Shown: positions 26,040-33,824 of the stretch, one piece after another | How the letters are laid out: the number at the start of each line of letters is the position of its first letter | How positions within the stretch are numbered: the first letter of the stretch is position 1 | NCBI GenBank assembly: GCA_003223935.1 | Contig: QHXQ01000040.1 | Span: 1 to 60,067 of the forward strand | DNA from: Acidobacteriota bacterium | Lineage (GTDB): Bacteria > Acidobacteriota > Blastocatellia > Pyrinomonadales > Pyrinomonadaceae | DNA length: 60,067 nt | Direction: 5' to 3' | Made by a program: the position numbers and the translations under genes | Notes under the pieces: generated by a model | Told to the model about the DNA's origin: nothing | What the model saw: the letters and a program-made list of their open reading frames with translations, nothing else | Databases searched by the model: none

Positions 26040-26726
26040 ATGGCCGCGAACCTATCCACCGATTTTACGCGCTACGATCAGAAGTTGGAGTTCATCCTGC
26101 GCACCAGCGCGCGTATCTTCGCCGAGAAGGGTTATCACTCGACGACGATGCGCGACATCTCGCGCGCGACGAAGGTCAGCCTCGCGGGGCTTTATTATTA
26201 CTGCAAGTCGAAAGATGAGCTGCTGTTTCTGATTCAGGACAACTGCTTCGGGCGCGTGCTCGAACGGCTCGAAGAAAGATTGCAGGAGACCGACGAGCCA
26301 ATCGCGCGGCTGCGGCTCGTGATCGAGAATCACCTGTCGTTCTTCGCCGCCAACATGGCCGAGATGAAGGTGCTCTCGCACGAAGCCGACTCGCTCGCGG
26401 GCGAGATGTACGCGCACGTCGCCGGCAAGAAGCAGCAATACACAAAACTCGTCCGGCGGATTCTCGCAGAGGTACAGGCGCAGCACGGCGACGCGCGGCA
26501 GAAGCTCGATCTCACCGTCGCCACCTACGCGCTCTTCGGCATGATGAACTGGATTTACAACTGGTACGATCCGCGCGGCAAACTCTCGGTGGGCGATCTC
26601 GTGGACAACATCACGCGCCTCTTCCTCACGGGCTTTCTCGCCAACGCCGCGAGCGACGCGCTACAATTCGCGCCGCAGCGCAAAAGGGCCGAACGTTTGA
26701 GCGTCTGGCGCGCGCCGCAATCATAG
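26040..26726 (+). CDS. TetR-family regulator
   Basis: 228 residues from ATG 26040 (an upstream in-frame TTG at 26031 is possible). The N-terminal helix-turn-helix reads ILRTSARIFAEKGYHSTTM, then RDISRATKVSLAGLYYYCKSKDELL, the standard TetR pattern. The C-terminal domain (about 70-200) resembles those of regulators of acyl-CoA catabolism, which release DNA when an acyl-CoA binds. It follows boxB by 14 bases, so it is probably co-transcribed and autoregulated. The palindrome at 22808-22825 upstream of boxC is the obvious candidate site; that link is inference. Confidence 0.9.
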   Translation: MAANLSTDFTRYDQKLEFILRTSARIFAEKGYHSTTMRDISRATKVSLAGLYYYCKSKDELLFLIQDNCFGRVLERLEERLQETDEPIARLRLVIENHLSFFAANMAEMKVLSHEADSLAGEMYAHVAGKKQQYTKLVRRILAEVQAQHGDARQKLDLTVATYALFGMMNWIYNWYDPRGKLSVGDLVDNITRLFLTGFLANAASDALQFAPQRKRAERLSVWRAPQS

Positions 26727-26748
26727 CAAGGTACAGCTCAGTTAAAAC

Positions 26749-27480
26749 ATGAACCCATACACGGTCGAGACATACGGCGAGCGCGTCGCAGAGGTTTACG
26801 ACGACTGGTACAGAGATTACGACGAGGCCGCCATCGGCTTGCTCGCAGAACTAGCGCGCGATGGGCGCGCGTTGGAGTTGGGCATCGGCACGGGGCGCAT
26901 CGCGCTGCCGCTCGTCGAGCGCGGCGTTGAAGTGCACGGGCTTGATGCTTCGCCCGCGATGGTCGAACGCTTGCGCGCCAAGCCGAACGGCGCACACCTG
27001 CCCGTCACCTTCGGCGACTTCACCGAGGTCACCGTCGCAGGCGAATTCGCGCTCATCTACGTCGTCTTCAACACCTTCTTCACCTTGCCCACGCAGGACG
27101 CACAGGTGCGCTGCTTCCGCAACGTCGCCGCACATCTTGCGCCCGGCGGCTGTTTTCTGATCGAAGCCTTCGTGCCCGACGTAACACGCTTTGATCGTGG
27201 GCAGACGACGCGCGCTGTTAAGGTCACGACCGAAAGCGTCCAACTAGATGTGTCGCAGCACGACCCGATGACACAGCGCGTCGTCAGCCAACACGTCCTG
27301 ATCACCGATGGTCAAGTCCGTCTCTACCCCGTGCAGCTTCGCTACGCTTGGCCCGCCGAGCTTGATCTGATGGCGCAACTCGCCGGTCTGCGTTTGCGCG
27401 AGCGTTGGGGCAACTGGCAGCGCGCGCCGTTCACGTCAGAGAGCGGTAAACATATCTCGATCTATGAGCGCCCCGCTTGA
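26749..27480 (+). CDS. class I SAM-dependent methyltransferase
   Basis: 243 residues. Motif I is LELGIGTGRIALPL, followed by the acidic VHGLDASPAMVERL that binds the SAM ribose, FGDFTEV, and LAPGGCFLIEAF. The end GKHISIYERPA is common in small-molecule methyltransferases of the Methyltransf_25 type. The acceptor is unknown. Position between the TetR gene and a crotonase in the aromatic-CoA region may be incidental. Confidence 0.88.
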   Translation: MNPYTVETYGERVAEVYDDWYRDYDEAAIGLLAELARDGRALELGIGTGRIALPLVERGVEVHGLDASPAMVERLRAKPNGAHLPVTFGDFTEVTVAGEFALIYVVFNTFFTLPTQDAQVRCFRNVAAHLAPGGCFLIEAFVPDVTRFDRGQTTRAVKVTTESVQLDVSQHDPMTQRVVSQHVLITDGQVRLYPVQLRYAWPAELDLMAQLAGLRLRERWGNWQRAPFTSESGKHISIYERPA

Positions 27481-27530
27481 GTTATGGAGACATTGCGGCG
27501 CAACATCATTTTCATCGGAGTTGATTAAAG

Positions 27531-28358
27531 ATGGCAGAAGCAAGAGCGCAGGAAGCAGACACAAGCGACAAGCTCGTACAATATCAAGCGCAAGACGGCG
27601 TCGCCGTGTTGACGTTGAACGATCCACCGGCGAACACTTACAGCTACGAGATGATGCAGGCGCTTGACCACGCGATCCTCGCGGCGCGAATGGACGAGAG
27701 CGTGCAAGTGATCGTCATCACGGGGCAAGGCGAGAAGTTCTTCTGCGCGGGCGCAAACATACAGATGCTCGCAAGCGTGACGCCAGAGTTCAAATACTAT
27801 TTTTGCCTGCACGCGAACGAGACTTTATCGCGCCTTGAGCAGACGCCGAAACTCGTCATCGCCGCCATCAATGGTCACTGCGTCGGCGGCGGACTTGAGA
27901 TCGCGATGGCGGCAGACTTGCGCATCGCGCGCAAGGGCGCGGGCAAGATGGGACTGCCTGAGATCACGCTCGGCGTGTTGCCGGGTACGGGCGGCACACA
28001 GCGCCTTGTGCGCCTCGTCGGCAAACCGCGCGCGATTGAACTGATGACCACCGGCGAGCTATTCGACTTCGAGCGCGGCGCGGAGCTTGGCCTCATCAAT
28101 CACATCTACGAAGCCGACACGGGCGCAAACTTTATCGAGCAGGTCAAACTTTACGCGCGCAAATTTACGACACCGGACCGGGCTGCGCGCGCCGTCGGGC
28201 GCATCAAGCGCAGCGTCCAGACCGGCGCGGAGCTTCCGTTCGAGTCCGCGCTCGCCTTAGAGCGCGAACTGCAACAGCAACTCTTCCAATCCGAAGACGC
28301 GCAAGAGGGCTTAGCCGCCTACGTCGAGAAACGCAAGCCGCAATTTAAGGGGAGATAA
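27531..28358 (+). CDS. enoyl-CoA hydratase
   Basis: 275 residues, crotonase fold. Oxyanion loop FFCAGANIQML, GHCVGGGLEIAMAADLRI with the first catalytic Glu, and MGLPEITLGVLPGTGGTQRL with the second. Both hydratase glutamates are present, so syn-hydration of a trans-2-enoyl-CoA is expected. The C-terminus QSEDAQEGLAAYVEKRKPQFKG is a standard crotonase end (in part: EDAQEGLAAYVEKRKP). In context it could serve beta-oxidation of dehydroadipyl-CoA from the box pathway. Confidence 0.92.
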   Translation: MAEARAQEADTSDKLVQYQAQDGVAVLTLNDPPANTYSYEMMQALDHAILAARMDESVQVIVITGQGEKFFCAGANIQMLASVTPEFKYYFCLHANETLSRLEQTPKLVIAAINGHCVGGGLEIAMAADLRIARKGAGKMGLPEITLGVLPGTGGTQRLVRLVGKPRAIELMTTGELFDFERGAELGLINHIYEADTGANFIEQVKLYARKFTTPDRAARAVGRIKRSVQTGAELPFESALALERELQQQLFQSEDAQEGLAAYVEKRKPQFKGR

Positions 28359-28405
28359 GTTTTCTGTTTTCAGCCCCTCGTGCTGCTGACTGAAAACTGA
28401 AAACT
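28358..28405. repeat. heptamer-repeat hairpin (AACTGAA type)
   Basis: 28358-28373 pairs with 28390-28405 with one mismatch. The right arm continues as CTGAAAACTGAAAACTGAGAACT in 7-base steps. It overlaps the stop of the preceding gene and ends eleven bases before the next start. Confidence 0.85.
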
Positions 28406-28415
28406 GAGAACTGTC

Positions 28416-29204
28416 ATGTCCGACCAACATATCGAAGTCGCCGAAGCCGACGGCATTGTGACGATCACTTTGAACCGGCCCGAGAAGTTGAACGCTTTCG
28501 TCGGGCGGATGCGGCGCGATCTGGCCGATGCACTGGAACACGCGAGCGGCAACATGGACGTGCGCGTCGTGGTGTTGCGCGGCGCGGGGCGCGCGTTCTG
28601 TGCGGGCGGCGACGTGGCGAAGATGGCCGAGTTGATTGAGCGCGAAGACGCGGACGAGTTCGCGCGCATGCTCGGCGCGGGGCGGCGCGTCGTTACGGCC
28701 ATTAGGCAGATGACGAAGCCGGTCGTCGCTTCGATTAGCGGTGCAGCGAGCGGCGCAGGTTTCAATCTTGCGCTCGCGTGCGATTTGCGCATCGCGGCCG
28801 AGTCGGCCACGTTCAGCCAGTCGTTCGTCAAAGTTGGCTTGCACCCCGACTGGGGCGGGACATATTTTCTGCCGCGCATCGTGCCGCCGAACATCGCATG
28901 CGAAATGTTTTTCTTAGGCGATGCGATTGATGCGCGGCGCGCGCATGAACTCGGACTGCTGAACCGCGTCGTGCCTGATAATCAACTCGAAGCCGAGACG
29001 CGCAAGTTAGCCGAGCGGTTGCGCGCTGCGCCGCCCGAATCAATCGCCGGCGCGAAGCACGCGGTTTACTTGAGCCAGCACGCCGAGCTTGAAGAGATGT
29101 TGCAGTACGAGACGGAAGCGCAGTTGCGCTGCTTCCAGACGCCGGAGGCGCGCGAAGGCGTCCGCGCGTTCTTAGAGAAACGCCCACCGCGTTTCATGGG
29201 TTAG
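28416..29204 (+). CDS. crotonase-family isomerase/hydratase (PaaG-like)
   Basis: 262 residues. CAGGDVAKM forms the oxyanion side, but the position of the first hydratase Glu is Asn (SGAGFNLALACDLRI). The second is replaced in FSQSFVKVGLHPDWGG, which has the Asp typical of PaaG/isomerase-type crotonases (LxPDxGG). So an isomerase or an unusual hydratase is more likely than a simple enoyl-CoA hydratase. The end EAREGVRAFLEKRPPRF is standard. It sits in line with the other aromatic-CoA genes. Confidence 0.88.
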   Translation: MSDQHIEVAEADGIVTITLNRPEKLNAFVGRMRRDLADALEHASGNMDVRVVVLRGAGRAFCAGGDVAKMAELIEREDADEFARMLGAGRRVVTAIRQMTKPVVASISGAASGAGFNLALACDLRIAAESATFSQSFVKVGLHPDWGGTYFLPRIVPPNIACEMFFLGDAIDARRAHELGLLNRVVPDNQLEAETRKLAERLRAAPPESIAGAKHAVYLSQHAELEEMLQYETEAQLRCFQTPEAREGVRAFLEKRPPRFMG

Positions 29205-29248
29205 TTGCTTTTGTTAGCTTACGAACTTGCATGGGATGGTGTTAGTTA

Positions 29249-29491
29249 ATGACGGAAACCCTCGATGAACTACGCAGCTTAACGACGGAAGAATTGATCA
29301 GGCGCTATGATGGGCATTCAGCGCGCACGACGACAGACATCAATCACTACTTGCAAGAGTTGGCGCGGCGCGGCGCTGACAGACAGATGCGCACGCTGGT
29401 ACTCCAGACGTGGGCCATCGTTATCTTGACGGTGTTGACGACAACCCTGACCACGCTCAACGCAGTGCTCGTTGCGCGCACGCTCAAATAG
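29249..29491 (+). CDS. small single-pass membrane protein
   Basis: 80 residues. A soluble N-terminal half (LDELRSLTTEELIRRYDG, LQELARRGADRQ) is followed by one transmembrane helix (WAIVILTVLTTTLTTLNAVLVA) and a short basic end. No family recognised. The preceding bases lack a clear ribosome-binding site. It lies 18 bases before the SDR gene in the same direction. Confidence 0.55.
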   Translation: MTETLDELRSLTTEELIRRYDGHSARTTTDINHYLQELARRGADRQMRTLVLQTWAIVILTVLTTTLTTLNAVLVARTLK

Positions 29492-29509
29492 GCGCGCGCG
29501 TCAAACACA

Positions 29510-30292
29510 ATGAGATTAGCCAATAAAATCGCGCTCATCACCGGCGGCGGGCGCGGCATCGGGCGCGCCAACGCTTTCGCGTTTGCGCGCGAAGGTGCGC
29601 ACGTCGCTGTGGTTGCGCGGACTGAAAGCGAGGTTGTGCGTGTCGCCGCAGAGGTCAAAAATGAGTGCGGCGTTGAGACGATGCACGCCGCCTGCGATGT
29701 GGCAAACGCAGCAGACGTAGCGCGTGTGTTTGCGCAGGTCACGGCCACATTCGGGCGCGCGTGCGACATCCTCGTCAACAACGCGGGTATTGCCGAGAGC
29801 GTGCCATTTGTTAAAACCGACGACGAGTTTTGGCAGCGCCATCTCGCCGTGAATTTGAACGGCACGTTCTACTGCATGCGCGCCGCGCTGCCCGCAATGC
29901 TTGAGCGCGGTTGGGGGCGCATCATCAACATCGCATCCATCGCCGGCAAGACGGGCGCGCCTTACATCGCGGCCTACGCGGCGTCAAAGCACGGCGTGCT
30001 CGGCCTCACGCGTTCGGTCGCGCTCGAAGTTGCGACCAAAGGCGTGACGGTCAACGCCATCTGTCCCGGTTACGTGGACACGGACATGACCACGCGCGCG
30101 CTCGAACGCATTGAAGCCAAGACGGGCCGCTCCGCGACGGACGCGCTCGAAGCGATCAAGCGCATGAATCCGCAGCAGAGACTCGTCATGCCTGAAGAGG
30201 TCGCGGCGGTCGCGCTCCTGCTCGCCTCCGACGAAGGGCGCGGCATCAACGGCCAAGCGATCAACGTGGACGGCGGCACGGTGTTGTTTTAG
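29510..30292 (+). CDS. short-chain dehydrogenase (FabG/3-hydroxyacyl-CoA dehydrogenase type)
   Basis: 260 residues. Cofactor motif ITGGGRGIGRA (about 10-20), NNAG at 90-93, catalytic Ser143, Tyr156 and Lys160 in YAASK, and the late INVDGGTVL. The residue after strand 2 (VVARTESE) leaves NAD or NADP use open. Likely oxidises a 3-hydroxyacyl-CoA made by the neighbouring hydratases, in line with the 3-hydroxyacyl-CoA dehydrogenase step of benzoyl-CoA or anthraniloyl-CoA degradation. RidA and crotonase genes flank it. Confidence 0.92.
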   Translation: MRLANKIALITGGGRGIGRANAFAFAREGAHVAVVARTESEVVRVAAEVKNECGVETMHAACDVANAADVARVFAQVTATFGRACDILVNNAGIAESVPFVKTDDEFWQRHLAVNLNGTFYCMRAALPAMLERGWGRIINIASIAGKTGAPYIAAYAASKHGVLGLTRSVALEVATKGVTVNAICPGYVDTDMTTRALERIEAKTGRSATDALEAIKRMNPQQRLVMPEEVAAVALLLASDEGRGINGQAINVDGGTVLF

Positions 30293-30357
30293 TGGTCAGC
30301 AGGCAGCTTTCAACCTTTGGCTGTAGCAAAAGCTGAAAGCTGACTGTTGCCGACTGA
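30291..30357. repeat. heptamer-type hairpin (AGCTTTCA core)
   Basis: Left segment 30291-30314 and right segment 30331-30357 are imperfectly complementary; the best core is CAGCTTTCA (30304-30312) with TGAAAGCTG (30333-30341). It lies between the SDR and RidA genes. Confidence 0.7.
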
Positions 30358-30366
30358 TAGCTAATC

Positions 30367-30765
30367 ATGGCTTTTGCGTTCATCAATCCCGAATCATTTG
30401 GCCGCCCGCGCGGTTATGCGAACGGCGTGCTTGTGCCGGCGGGTGGCGCGTTGCTCTTTATCGCGGGGCAGATCGCTTGGGATGAGCGACAGCAGATCGT
30501 GAGCACGGATTTGGTCGCGCAGTTCGACCGCGCGCTGGCGAACGTCATCACGGTCGTGCGCGCGGCGGGCGGCACACCCGAACAGATCGCGCGGCTCATT
30601 ATCTATGTGATCGACGCGAATGAGTATCGCGCACGCATGCCGGAGATCGGCGCACGTTGGCGTGCGCAGATGGGCCGCCACTTCCCCGCGATGGCGCTGG
30701 TCGAAGTTCGCAGCCTGCTCGAAGACGAAGCGCTCGTCGAGATCGAAGGCATCGCCGCGCTGTGA
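30367..30765 (+). CDS. RidA-family protein
   Basis: 132 residues, a single YjgF/RidA domain. Landmarks are RGYANGVLVPAGGALLFIAGQIAWDE, given as YANGVLVPAGG and LFIAGQIAWDE, then VRAAGGTPEQIARLIIYV and PAMALVEVRSLLEDEALVEIEG. The conserved arginine that holds imine substrates is expected at the position read as NEYRARMPEIG region. RidA proteins hydrolyse enamines/imines. Its place beside anthraniloyl-CoA-type genes suggests deamination of an amino-substituted ring-opened intermediate; that is inference. Confidence 0.92.
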   Translation: MAFAFINPESFGRPRGYANGVLVPAGGALLFIAGQIAWDERQQIVSTDLVAQFDRALANVITVVRAAGGTPEQIARLIIYVIDANEYRARMPEIGARWRAQMGRHFPAMALVEVRSLLEDEALVEIEGIAAL

Positions 30766-30830
30766 ACGGAACGTGGCCGCGTCAGTCGTCAAAGCGGGCG
30801 CGGGCGTGTGCGTCGGCTGGCGTTCATCGG

Positions 30831-32615
30831 TTACTTCTGTGCGCCGCCGACGTGCTTTATGATCGTCTGCCGCAACTCAATTGCGTCCTCCACGCTCAGC
30901 CCTAACTCGCCGCGCAGTGCGGTCAAGTCTTTGTCGAGCAGCGCCCCGATTGAGAGTTGGCGCGCGCGCCCGAACTTCTCCGGCAGGGATTCGATGGTAG
31001 AAAGCGGCACGTTCTTCTGCCCAGTGCTCAAAAACTTGAGCACCACGTCTTTGAAGTAGTCAGTCTCTGTAAACAGCACGGCGGGCGAGCGCGGGCCGCG
31101 GTCGGAGGCGTTGGCGACCAGAGTTGATTTGATCCTACCCATTATCGGCCCGTATAGATCGCCGGGCCGGCTGCCGAGTGGCGTAAAGCTCAAGTGCGTC
31201 TCTCGCACGTGCTGTAAATCGGGCGGCACGCCTAGCAACAACTCAGGCGGTTCCGGGCAACCGTCCCGCGACTCGTAGCAGGCAGACAGATGCCGGCTCG
31301 TGGTCAGCATTGAAGTGCTCACATGCTGTGTGGCGGCAACTGACTCCGCTTCGCTGCGCATGTGGACGACGTAGTCGCGCGTGAAAATTGACTCTGCGTC
31401 CGTCGCCCAGTTGCGCCCCCGCAATTGCCCCGTTACACGCACCGTCCGGTCGTCAACTACGCCGACGTGGTACGCTTGCAGGCTAACGTTTGCGGTCGTG
31501 GACGAGCGGTTAGCGGTCTCTTCAACGCCGCCGCCCGGCGCGAAGCGGTCTATCACCCAGCCGTCCGGTGTGTGGAAGGTAGCCGACGGGCTGTCTTCGA
31601 GCCGCACCGTCTGCGTCCCCCAGCCAGCGAAGACGCTGCCCGGGGCGAAGACGATGGTCGTGAAGCTTGCGTCGCGCGTCTCGTACTGCGCGGGCTGCCG
31701 GTCGTGTGCGACCTGCTCCGGGAAGTGCGCCGTGTCGAGCGACGCCTCGATACACAAGCCCCTCATCGTCGCCGGCCGCGACACCACGAGGACGAACTCC
31801 TGCACGCCCTCAATGACGCGCAGACCCAGCGCGAAAGTGCGCCGGTCGGTCGGCTCTTCCAAGAAGGGGCGCGGCAGCATGATGAAGGCGGCCCGATTCG
31901 TGCCCGCGTGGTAGCCGGTCAGCAGGCTGTAGAGGTGATCGACGCTAGTGCTGTAGCCGGACGTGAGCCGGCGCTCCGCGCCGCCGCCCACTTCGGTCTC
32001 CGACTTGGCCTCGGTTGAACTGCCCCACGTGTGCTGGATGTTGCCTTCGACGTTCCAGCCGCCAGATTGCCCAGCGGCGTATCCGCCCTTGATGCCGACC
32101 TGTGTCTCGTCCTTCTGCGTCGTGGTCAGGCCGCTGTCGAGCTTGAGCGAGGAAGTCGAGGCGGTCAGCACCTCGCCGGTCGAGGTGACGGGGCGGACTA
32201 GCTCGCGGCTCTTAGGCAGAAAGTCGAGGATGTGCGGGTAGTCGCGGAAGTTGGGCGGGTGCGGCCCCAATGGGAGGATGGCGACGTTGAGGAGCACGCC
32301 GTAGCAGCCCCAATACTCTGTGAATACGCGCTCCAACTCCTCTTGCGGCAGATTGGGGAACACGACCTGCGTGCCTTCGCCCTCGCCCTCGCGCGGCTGG
32401 TAGCCTGTAATTGAGCACGTGACTTTGACGAAGGCGAGTTTCTGGTTGCATAAGCCCGCTGGCAGGTTCTCGCTCGGCTCGAAGACGGAGAGCGCCAGCG
32501 ACGACCGCCAGATGTAAGGATATGCGTCGTTGTTGTACGTCACATCCATCATGTCTTGGCTGGCGGCGATTACTTTCCAAGGGATGCTGAGTTCTGGTGT
32601 GATGGGATCAGGCAT
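30831..32615 (-). CDS. large protein of unknown family
   Basis: 594 residues, no signal peptide, and no family I recognise. Residues about 145-222 form an unusual Ser/Thr/Gly-rich stretch with alternating polar and hydrophobic residues (TASTSSLKLDSGLTTTQ, VGIKGGYAAGQSGGWNVEG, TWGSSTEAKSETEVGGG). Beta-rich sequence surrounds it (AFIMLPRPFLEE, FVLVVSRPAT, VFAGWGTQTVRLED). The C-terminal 60 residues are helical (SLPEKFGRARQLSIGALLDKD). The alternating stretch could be an amphipathic hairpin like those of pore-forming proteins, but that is speculative. It is transcribed against its neighbours and splits the aromatic-CoA genes. Composition matches the surroundings. Confidence 0.75.
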   Translation of the reverse strand: MPDPITPELSIPWKVIAASQDMMDVTYNNDAYPYIWRSSLALSVFEPSENLPAGLCNQKLAFVKVTCSITGYQPREGEGEGTQVVFPNLPQEELERVFTEYWGCYGVLLNVAILPLGPHPPNFRDYPHILDFLPKSRELVRPVTSTGEVLTASTSSLKLDSGLTTTQKDETQVGIKGGYAAGQSGGWNVEGNIQHTWGSSTEAKSETEVGGGAERRLTSGYSTSVDHLYSLLTGYHAGTNRAAFIMLPRPFLEEPTDRRTFALGLRVIEGVQEFVLVVSRPATMRGLCIEASLDTAHFPEQVAHDRQPAQYETRDASFTTIVFAPGSVFAGWGTQTVRLEDSPSATFHTPDGWVIDRFAPGGGVEETANRSSTTANVSLQAYHVGVVDDRTVRVTGQLRGRNWATDAESIFTRDYVVHMRSEAESVAATQHVSTSMLTTSRHLSACYESRDGCPEPPELLLGVPPDLQHVRETHLSFTPLGSRPGDLYGPIMGRIKSTLVANASDRGPRSPAVLFTETDYFKDVVLKFLSTGQKNVPLSTIESLPEKFGRARQLSIGALLDKDLTALRGELGLSVEDAIELRQTIIKHVGGAQK

Positions 32616-32943
32616 AAGTCACTCCTTGGCCGGTGTGGCCCACTATGGTTGAAATGGGGCGAGCGAGAAACGCTCGGCTGAGGTGAGAGCATCAAAGGGC
32701 AAGACTTGGTCTCCCATGAGGGCGCTCATTCTGGACGAAGCGCCGAAGACCCTTCATCTTTCCGGGCCAGTGAACAGTTAAAGCGGGGCGTGCGTGCGGA
32801 GGCGCGGGTGACGAAGGGAAGCACAAGTATACTTGCAGTCCGAGTGAAGTCAATGCTAAAGATGCGCGACAGCTTTTTACGTTGCAGAGGCAAACTCTTT
32901 ACTATGGCCGGCGCGCCAGCCGCCAATAGCCCGCGCTTGACCG
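32616..32943. other. 328-bp divergent intergenic region
   Basis: Between the divergent 594-residue gene and a crotonase gene. It should hold both promoters, but I see no convincing -35/-10 pair; TATACT occurs near 32829. There is a small hairpin CGAGCG-AGAAA-CGCTCG around 32660-32676. No ORF with support. Confidence 0.4.
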
Positions 32944-33747
32944 ATGCTTATGCTGACCCCCAGCACTTTTCTCTACGAGCAAGACGAGGCCGGCGTAGGT
33001 TGGATCACGCTGAATCGGCCGGAGCGTCTGAACGCGTTGACGTTCGAGGTCTATCGCGAACTGACCGAGATGTTCGCGGTGCTGCGCACGGACGACAGTG
33101 TGCGCGTTGTCGTCATCACGGGCGCGGGGCGCGCGTTCTGTTCGGGCGGCGACGTGCGCGACATCATCGGCGATTTGCAGACGCTCGACATCACCGGCCA
33201 TCTTGAGTTCACGCGCCTGACCTGCGCGCTCATACGCAACATGCGGCAACTGCCGCAGCCGATCATCGCCTCTTTGAACGGCACGGTCGCGGGCGCGGGC
33301 GCGTGCATCGCGCTTGCGGCCGATCTGCGTGTGGCGTCTGAAGCGGCGCGCATTGCGTTTCTGTTCGTCAAGGTCGGCTTATCGGGCGCGGACATGGGCG
33401 CGTGCTTTCTGCTGCCGCGCTTCGTTGGTTTGGCGCGCGCGACCGAACTGCTCACGACCGGCGATTTCATCACGGCGCAAGAGGCCGAACGCATCGGTCT
33501 CTACAACCGCGTCGTTGCCGCCGATGAACTCGAAGCCGCGACACGCGAATTGGCCGCCAAACTCGCGCGCGGCCCCGCGTTCGCCTTAGCGATGACGAAG
33601 GAGTTGCTGAACCGCGAGTTGGAAGTCAGTCTCGATACTGCGCTCGAATGGGAAGCACAGGCACAGGCTCTCTGCCTGCAACACCCGGACTTCCGCGAAG
33701 CTTACGAGGCGTTCACAGCGAAGCGCGAACCAGAGTTTAAGCAGTAG
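32944..33747 (+). CDS. crotonase-family protein, divergent active site
   Basis: 267 residues (a second ATG two codons in is possible). ITLNRPERLNALTFEVY and FCSGGDVRDI are typical, but the first catalytic Glu is replaced (VAGAGACIALAADLRV), as is the second (FLFVKVGLSGADMGACFLLPRFVG, quoted in part: LFVKVGLSGADMG). An Asp in GADMG takes the place seen in isomerase-type members. It resembles enoyl-CoA hydratase-like proteins found next to anthraniloyl-CoA/salicylyl-CoA hydroxylases. It leads a tight group with an acyl-CoA dehydrogenase and the FAD hydroxylase. Confidence 0.88.
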   Translation: MLMLTPSTFLYEQDEAGVGWITLNRPERLNALTFEVYRELTEMFAVLRTDDSVRVVVITGAGRAFCSGGDVRDIIGDLQTLDITGHLEFTRLTCALIRNMRQLPQPIIASLNGTVAGAGACIALAADLRVASEAARIAFLFVKVGLSGADMGACFLLPRFVGLARATELLTTGDFITAQEAERIGLYNRVVAADELEAATRELAAKLARGPAFALAMTKELLNRELEVSLDTALEWEAQAQALCLQHPDFREAYEAFTAKREPEFKQ

Positions 33748-33810
33748 GCAGTGGTCGGTGGTCAGTGGTCAGTTAGAACAAGTTTTTACTGACCACCGAC
33801 CACTGCCTAC
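33744..33810. repeat. heptamer-repeat hairpin (GGTCAGT type), perfect stem
   Basis: 33744-33766 and 33788-33810 are exact 23-base reverse complements; the left arm carries one extra GGTCAGT unit. The crotonase stop lies inside it and the acyl-CoA dehydrogenase start is 15 bases after. It closely resembles the one before boxB. Confidence 0.92.
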
Positions 33811-33824
33811 TAAGCACTGTTCCT

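Noticed and set aside
21949..33810. CRISPR array
   Set aside because: Repeat units are only 7 bases, contiguous and arranged in inverted arms, with no spacers and no cas genes.
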